A program made the translations under genes and the position numbers. The notes beneath the pieces are model-generated. The model did no database searches, was not told where the DNA came from, and was given only the letters and a program-made list of their open reading frames with translations. From contig CAJTVK010000149.1 in the NCBI GenBank assembly GCA_910579645.1, positions 1-9,902 of the forward strand: a stretch of 9,902 bases of DNA. The letters run 5' to 3'. The stretch is from an uncultured Lachnospiraceae bacterium (GTDB lineage: Bacteria > Bacillota > Clostridia > Lachnospirales > Lachnospiraceae). The first letter of the stretch is position 1, and each line of letters begins with the position of its first letter. Positions 5,965 to 9,902 of this stretch are shown one piece after another.

Positions 5965-7473
5965 ATGGGAAAGGAAGAGAGAAGCATACTGACAGAGGCA
6001 GAGAGGGGGGAATACCGGAAGGAAATAGAGAGAGTGATTGCCAGAGGGCCGTTTTCGGCTGACTGGGAATCGCTGTCGCAATATGAGGTACCGGCTTGGT
6101 TCAGGCAGGCAAAGTTCGGCATTTTCCTGCACTGGGGGCTGTACAGCATTCCGGCGTTCAGGGACGAATGGTATTCGAGGAACATGTATATTCAGGGCTC
6201 GCCGGAATATGAGCACCATATCAGAACCTACGGAGCGCATAAGGATTTTGGGTATAAAGATTTTATACCTATGTTTACGGCGGAAAAATTTGATGCCGAG
6301 GAATGGGCGGATATTTTCCGGCAGGCAGGGGCCAAGTATGTGGTTCCGGTGGCGGAACATCATGACGGCTTCCAGATGTACCGGTCCAGGATATCCCGGT
6401 ACAATGCGGCGCAGATGGGGCCGGGCAAGGATATTATCGGCAGCCTGAAGGAAGCAGTGGAAAAAAGAAGCATGATCTTCGGCACTTCTTCCCACCGGGC
6501 GGAGCATCAGTGGTTCATGGGGAACGGAAAAGCTTTTGAGAGCGATATAAAAGAGCCGCTGAAATGCGGAGATTTTTATTGGCCTTCCGACCGGGAACAG
6601 CCGGAACTGACGGATAAATTGTCCAAGCCGTATCCTACGGAGGAATATCTGGAGGACTGGCTGCTGCGCACCTGCGAACTGGTGGACAGTTATCATCCCC
6701 GGCTTCTGTATTTTGACTGGTGGGTGCAGCATGATGCCTATTCGAAGGCGCTGCCCATGCTGATGGCCTATTACTATAACCGGGGAGCGGAATACGGGTT
6801 TCCCGTAGGAGTCTGCTATAAGCAGGATGCCTGCGCTTTCGGCAGCGGCATTGTGGATGTGGAACGGGGAAAATTTGCGCAGGCCAAGCCCTATTATTGG
6901 CAGACGGATACGGCAGTGGCCCGTAATTCCTGGTGTTATACGGAAAATCTGGATTATAAGGGAAGCTATGAACTGATTTGTTATTTATGCGATGTAGTCA
7001 GCAAGAACGGCAGCCTGCTGCTGAATATAGGACCGAAAGCGGACGGAAGCATCGCGCAGAAGGACCGGGAAATTCTTGGGGATATCGGAAGGTGGCTGGC
7101 CGTAAACGGGGAAGCGGTGTATGGCAGCAGGTGTTTCCGCTTTGCGCAGGAAGGCCCTACGGAGGAAACGGACGGCTCTTTTTCCGACGGCAGCGCAGCG
7201 GCATATACTTCGGCAGACTTCCGCTTTACGGCGGCTCACGGAAATGTTTATGCCATCTGCCTGAAGTTTCCGGAGGACGGGAAGGTTACGGTACGCTCCC
7301 TTTACAGAGAGAAGAACATGAATAAAGCAGCTTTCCACGGGCTTATCCGAAAAGTGTCCGTGTTAGGGTATGAGGGAGAGACTTTGTGGAGTCAGGCGGA
7401 AGACGGCCTGCATGTTTCCGCCCCGGGAATGAAAAGCGATTTTCCCGTAGTGATTAAAATAGAAGTTAAGTAG
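5965..7473 (+). CDS. Alpha-L-fucosidase, glycoside hydrolase family 29
   Basis: 502 residues, usual length for bacterial GH29, no signal peptide, hence cytoplasmic. Family motifs in order: FGIFLHWGLYSIPAF (51-65, H56 in the fucose pocket), EHHDGF (131-136, H132/H133), YFDWW (249-253) with the predicted nucleophile D251, and the NGSLLLNIGPKADGSI signature (348-363). The acid/base is poorly conserved in GH29; E300 in VDVERG is the best candidate, 49 residues after D251. The usual WETC-SWGY region reads WQTD (312-315) and SWCY (322-325), suggesting a subgroup rather than a broken enzyme. A beta-sandwich domain follows from about 385. The first 40 residues form a charged extension. AGGGGG (5951-5956) lies eight bases before the ATG. 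Expected action is removal of terminal alpha-fucose, probably before the galactosidase acts. Linkage specificity cannot be read. Confidence 0.93.
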   Translation: MGKEERSILTEAERGEYRKEIERVIARGPFSADWESLSQYEVPAWFRQAKFGIFLHWGLYSIPAFRDEWYSRNMYIQGSPEYEHHIRTYGAHKDFGYKDFIPMFTAEKFDAEEWADIFRQAGAKYVVPVAEHHDGFQMYRSRISRYNAAQMGPGKDIIGSLKEAVEKRSMIFGTSSHRAEHQWFMGNGKAFESDIKEPLKCGDFYWPSDREQPELTDKLSKPYPTEEYLEDWLLRTCELVDSYHPRLLYFDWWVQHDAYSKALPMLMAYYYNRGAEYGFPVGVCYKQDACAFGSGIVDVERGKFAQAKPYYWQTDTAVARNSWCYTENLDYKGSYELICYLCDVVSKNGSLLLNIGPKADGSIAQKDREILGDIGRWLAVNGEAVYGSRCFRFAQEGPTEETDGSFSDGSAAAYTSADFRFTAAHGNVYAICLKFPEDGKVTVRSLYREKNMNKAAFHGLIRKVSVLGYEGETLWSQAEDGLHVSAPGMKSDFPVVIKIEVK

Positions 7474-7475
7474 CG

Positions 7476-7569
7476 GAAAGACTGCGGAACCGGAACAGCA
7501 GCCTTGGGGCAGGAACCCGAAGTGAGGTCTGCCGGAAAAGGTGCCGGCAGAAAGAGTGCGGAACCGAAA
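7476..7569 (+). repeat. Pair of 20-base direct repeats in the GH29-GH3 gap
   Basis: Bases 7476-7495 and 7550-7569 match at 18 of 20 positions (GAAAGA, then C or G, TGCGGAACCG, then G or A, AA), with starts 74 bases apart. A shorter relative, GGAACCCGAAG, occurs at 7512-7522. The copies flank the 7528-7551 hairpin. Purine-rich sequence is common in this region, which raises the odds of chance matches, but 18 of 20 points to local duplication. Confidence 0.6.
7528..7551 (+). other. Perfect 8-base hairpin between GH29 and GH3
   Basis: TCTGCCGG (7528-7535) pairs without mismatch with CCGGCAGA (7544-7551) around an eight-base AAAAGGTG loop. No U-run follows on either strand, so it is not a standard intrinsic terminator. 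Likely roles are a barrier to RNA decay that adjusts relative amounts of the two enzymes, or an RNA processing site. A GTG that could start a longer GH3 protein lies at the loop edge (7541). Confidence 0.55.
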
Positions 7570-7581
7570 GAAAAGCAGAGT

Positions 7582-7585
7582 GGAG
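7582..7585 (+). promoter_or_regulatory. Ribosome binding site that fixes the GH3 start
   Basis: GGAG at 7582-7585 lies nine bases before the ATG at 7595. The in-frame GTG at 7541 would add 18 basic residues unlike the GH3 family and sits in the hairpin loop/stem, so the ATG is preferred. Confidence 0.65.
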
Positions 7586-7594
7586 AAAGAGAAA

Positions 7595-9772
7595 ATGAAA
7601 ATCAGTCAGGGGATTAAGGAAAAGGCGGAAATTCTGCTGGCACAGCTTACACTGGATGAGAAGATTGGCATGATACACGGAGACGGGCTGTTTCGGACAA
7701 AGCCGGTGGAAAGACTGGGAATCCCGGCACTTCACATGTCCGACGGACCCATGGGGGTAAGGGCGGAGTTCCGGAACGATGCCTGGATTCCTTCGGGAGG
7801 CACGGAGGACTATGTAACTTATCTGCCCAGCAATTCCGCCATCGCCGCCACCTGGAACCGGGAACTGGCATATGAGTGCGGCAATGTTTTGGGAGAAGAG
7901 GCCAGAGGGCGGGGAAAAGACGTGATTCTGGCACCGGGCATCAATATAAAAAGAAGCCCCTTAAACGGCAGGAACTTTGAATATATGAGTGAGGATCCTT
8001 ATTTAACGGCGGAACAGTGCGTGCCTTTCATCCGGGGAATACAGAAGCATGACGTGGCGGCATGCGTGAAGCATTTTGCGGTAAACAGCCAGGAAACACA
8101 GCGTCTTTGGGTGGATACGGAAGTCAGTGAGAGGGCACTGCGGGAGATTTACCTGCCCGCCTTTGAGGCAGCGGTGAACCGGTCGGACTCTTATTCCGTC
8201 ATGGGAGCGTATAATCTGGTCCGGGGGGAGCATTGCTGTGAAAGCCGTTTTCTGCTGAATGAAATACTCCGCAAAGAATGGGGATATGAAGGAACGGTCA
8301 TTTCCGACTGGGGGGCGGTCCATCAGACAAAAGAGGCGGCTGCCGGAGGCCTGGATTTGGAAATGTCCGTGACCAATAATTTTGACGAATACTATTTGGC
8401 ACAGCCTTTAAAGAAAGCGGTGGAAGACGGCGAAGTGGAAGAAGAGGCAGTCAATGAAAAAGTAAGGCATCTTTTATGGCTGATGCTGACGCTGAACATG
8501 CTGGATGTGGATACGGAGAAAAAGACCGTTCTGCCGGCAAAGCGGAAAACCGGCTGCTATAATATACCGGAGCATAGGAAGGTGACATTGCGGACGGCCA
8601 GAGAGTCCATCGTGCTGCTGAAAAATCAGGGACAATGCCTCCCGCTTAAGCAGGAGAAATTAAAAAGGCTGCTGGTTATCGGACAGAACGGCAACCGGAT
8701 TCATTCCGACGGCGGAGGAAGCGCGGAAATCAAGGCTTTATATGAAATATCACCGTTAATGGGCCTGATGAGCCGTTTGGGAGGGAACTGTCAGGTAAAG
8801 TTTGTGAAAGGGTATTATGAAGACGAAGGGAAAGGAAACGGAAAAAACTGGCAGGAGGACAGCCTGAAAGACGGGGGCGGGAAAGAAAGAGAAAGCATCC
8901 GTATCAGTGAAGAGATAGCCGGCAGGCGCAGGGCATTGCTGGAGGAAGCCGTAAAATATGCCAAGGAATATGACCGTGTTATTTTTATTGGAGGTCTGAA
9001 CCACGAATACGATTTGGAAGGGCAGGACAGGACGGATATGAAACTGCCCTACGGACAGGATGAAGTCATAGAGGCAGTGCTGGAAGCGAATCCGGATACC
9101 GTCATTGTCATGGTGGCAGGCTCTCCGGTGGAGATGGGCCGTTGGGAGAAAAAGGCCAAGGCCATTGTCTGGAACTGGTATGCGGGGATGGAAAGCGGCA
9201 ATGCCTTGGCGGAGGTTTTGCTGGGCGAGGTGAACCCGTCCGGGAAACTTCCGGAAAGCTTTCCCTATAGCCATAAGGACTGCAGTGCCCACTGTGTGGG
9301 AGATTTTGCGGAGGAAAGGCTGCTGCATTACCGGGAGGGTATTTATGTGGGGTATCGGTATTACGAGAAAAATAATGTGCCGGTGCAGTATTGTTTCGGG
9401 CATGGCCTGTCTTACAGTACGTTTGCTTATAGTGATATGAGCATTGTAAGGCAGGAGATGGCAGGGGAACTGGAGATAACGGTAAGCTGCTGTATACGGA
9501 ATGCGGGGGGATGTGCGGGAAAAGAAACGGTGCAGCTTTATGTTAAGGATAAGAACGGCACGGTTGATAAGCCTGTGAAGGAATTAAGGGGTTATAGGAA
9601 AGTGGAATTGGCAGCCGGGGAGAGCCAGAGAGTGAGCATGCGGCTGTCGAAGAGGGATTTTGCTTATTATGATGAGGGGATGGGGGCGTTTCGGGTGGAA
9701 TCGGGTGAGTATGAGATTGTTCTTGGGGCTTCTTTGTTGGATGAGAGGCTGAGGGATACGGTGCGGGTGTAG
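7595..9772 (+). CDS. Beta-glycosidase, glycoside hydrolase family 3 (beta-glucosidase type)
   Basis: 725 residues, typical of three-domain GH3 enzymes, with no signal peptide, so cytoplasmic. The N-terminal barrel (about 12-310) has the substrate-binding D50 in SDGPMGVR, the NIKRSPLNGRNFEYMSEDP block (117-135), K159/H160 in VKHF and the nucleophile D238 in ISDWGAVH. The alpha/beta sandwich (about 330-560) has GGGSA (373-377) and the likely acid/base E475 in YDLEGQDR. A lysine/glycine-rich low-complexity stretch (about 408-440) lies in this domain; no PA14 insertion is present. FGHGLSYSTF (601-610) leads into a fibronectin III-like C-terminal domain. It would release beta-linked glucose or a similar sugar such as xylose; sequence alone does not separate these. 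It lies 121 bases after the fucosidase with no terminator, probably same operon. The last 45 codons show unusual codon choice. Confidence 0.93.
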   Translation: MKISQGIKEKAEILLAQLTLDEKIGMIHGDGLFRTKPVERLGIPALHMSDGPMGVRAEFRNDAWIPSGGTEDYVTYLPSNSAIAATWNRELAYECGNVLGEEARGRGKDVILAPGINIKRSPLNGRNFEYMSEDPYLTAEQCVPFIRGIQKHDVAACVKHFAVNSQETQRLWVDTEVSERALREIYLPAFEAAVNRSDSYSVMGAYNLVRGEHCCESRFLLNEILRKEWGYEGTVISDWGAVHQTKEAAAGGLDLEMSVTNNFDEYYLAQPLKKAVEDGEVEEEAVNEKVRHLLWLMLTLNMLDVDTEKKTVLPAKRKTGCYNIPEHRKVTLRTARESIVLLKNQGQCLPLKQEKLKRLLVIGQNGNRIHSDGGGSAEIKALYEISPLMGLMSRLGGNCQVKFVKGYYEDEGKGNGKNWQEDSLKDGGGKERESIRISEEIAGRRRALLEEAVKYAKEYDRVIFIGGLNHEYDLEGQDRTDMKLPYGQDEVIEAVLEANPDTVIVMVAGSPVEMGRWEKKAKAIVWNWYAGMESGNALAEVLLGEVNPSGKLPESFPYSHKDCSAHCVGDFAEERLLHYREGIYVGYRYYEKNNVPVQYCFGHGLSYSTFAYSDMSIVRQEMAGELEITVSCCIRNAGGCAGKETVQLYVKDKNGTVDKPVKELRGYRKVELAAGESQRVSMRLSKRDFAYYDEGMGAFRVESGEYEIVLGASLLDERLRDTVRV

Positions 9773-9902
9773 TGGAGGGGCGGACGCATCCGGCGGATGG
9801 TTCCGGCCTGTGTCATGGGCGATGGGCTTCCCGGCGGGAGATGCCCGCGGCCGGCTTGCCGGTTTGAAAGCCATGTAATTTCTGCGTCAAAAATGAGATA
9901 TT
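9773..9902. other. GC-rich 3' region with stacked hairpins, no supported gene
   Basis: Downstream of the GH3 stop there are three short stems: CATCC/GGATG (9787-9799), a CCgGCGGG/CCCGCGG stem with one bulged G (9831-9850) and CCGGC/GCCGG (9851-9862) followed by only three Ts. None has a proper U-run, so a terminator is not established and the operon could continue to the right. A short frame from an ATG near 9815 is open to the window end but has no ribosome site. Confidence 0.45.

Noticed and set aside
5911..6732. Long leftward open frame opposite the GH29 gene
   Set aside because: It spans the GH42-GH29 junction on the opposite strand, has no recognisable domain, and GH29 motifs prove the rightward reading.
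5965..7473. Frameshift or truncation in GH29
   Set aside because: The frame is continuous, length is normal and all major motifs occur in the expected order.
7541..7594. GTG start for GH3 giving 18 extra residues
   Set aside because: The added residues are basic and not family-like, the GTG lies in a strong hairpin, and the ATG at 7595 has GGAG at normal spacing.
1..9902. CRISPR array, tRNA, rRNA or insertion sequence
   Set aside because: No regularly spaced repeats, no cloverleaf or rRNA-like segments, and no transposase reading frame or clear terminal inverted repeats were seen.

Overview
The window looks like part of a gut or anaerobic Firmicutes chromosome, most likely Lachnospiraceae or a related Clostridia. 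The grounds are the YesN-type response regulator, the LplA-type solute-binding protein, strong AGGAGG-like ribosome binding sites, sigma-A promoters, moderate GC content and a set of signal-less glycoside hydrolases. The genus cannot be named from the sequence alone. The layout is that of a small Gram-positive glycan-utilisation locus.

Left part: bases 1-108 hold no supported gene. A 520-residue response regulator (receiver, YesN-type middle region, AraC HTH) is read leftward from 1671 to 109. The 383-base divergent region 1672-2054 holds a textbook leftward promoter for the regulator. It also holds a rightward promoter (TTGTAA, 17 bases, TATAAT) about 165 bases ahead of the next gene, a second rightward extended -10 box close to that gene, and several inverted or direct repeats that could be regulator sites or leader structure.

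Right part: four genes run rightward. They are an extracellular solute-binding protein with an N-terminal membrane segment (2055-3809), a GH42 beta-galactosidase (3894-5939), a GH29 alpha-L-fucosidase (5965-7473) and a GH3 beta-glycosidase (7595-9772). Intergenic gaps are 84, 25 and 121 bases with no clear terminator, so they probably form one transcription unit. The last 130 bases carry GC-rich hairpins but no gene.

Inferred working model: the regulator, phosphorylated by a kinase not in this window, switches on the divergent operon when a sugar is sensed outside. The binding protein captures a short fucosylated and galactosylated oligosaccharide, permeases not in the window import it, and the three cytoplasmic exo-enzymes remove fucose, galactose and a beta-linked sugar (probably glucose or xylose). 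Fucosylated xyloglucan fragments or host/milk-type glycans are the two obvious candidate substrates. I see no clearly new type of system. The most unusual local structures are a duplicated 20-base segment flanking a perfect hairpin in the GH29-GH3 gap, the layered promoter arrangement ahead of the binding-protein gene, and a sharp loss of C-ending codons in the last 45 codons of the GH3 gene.
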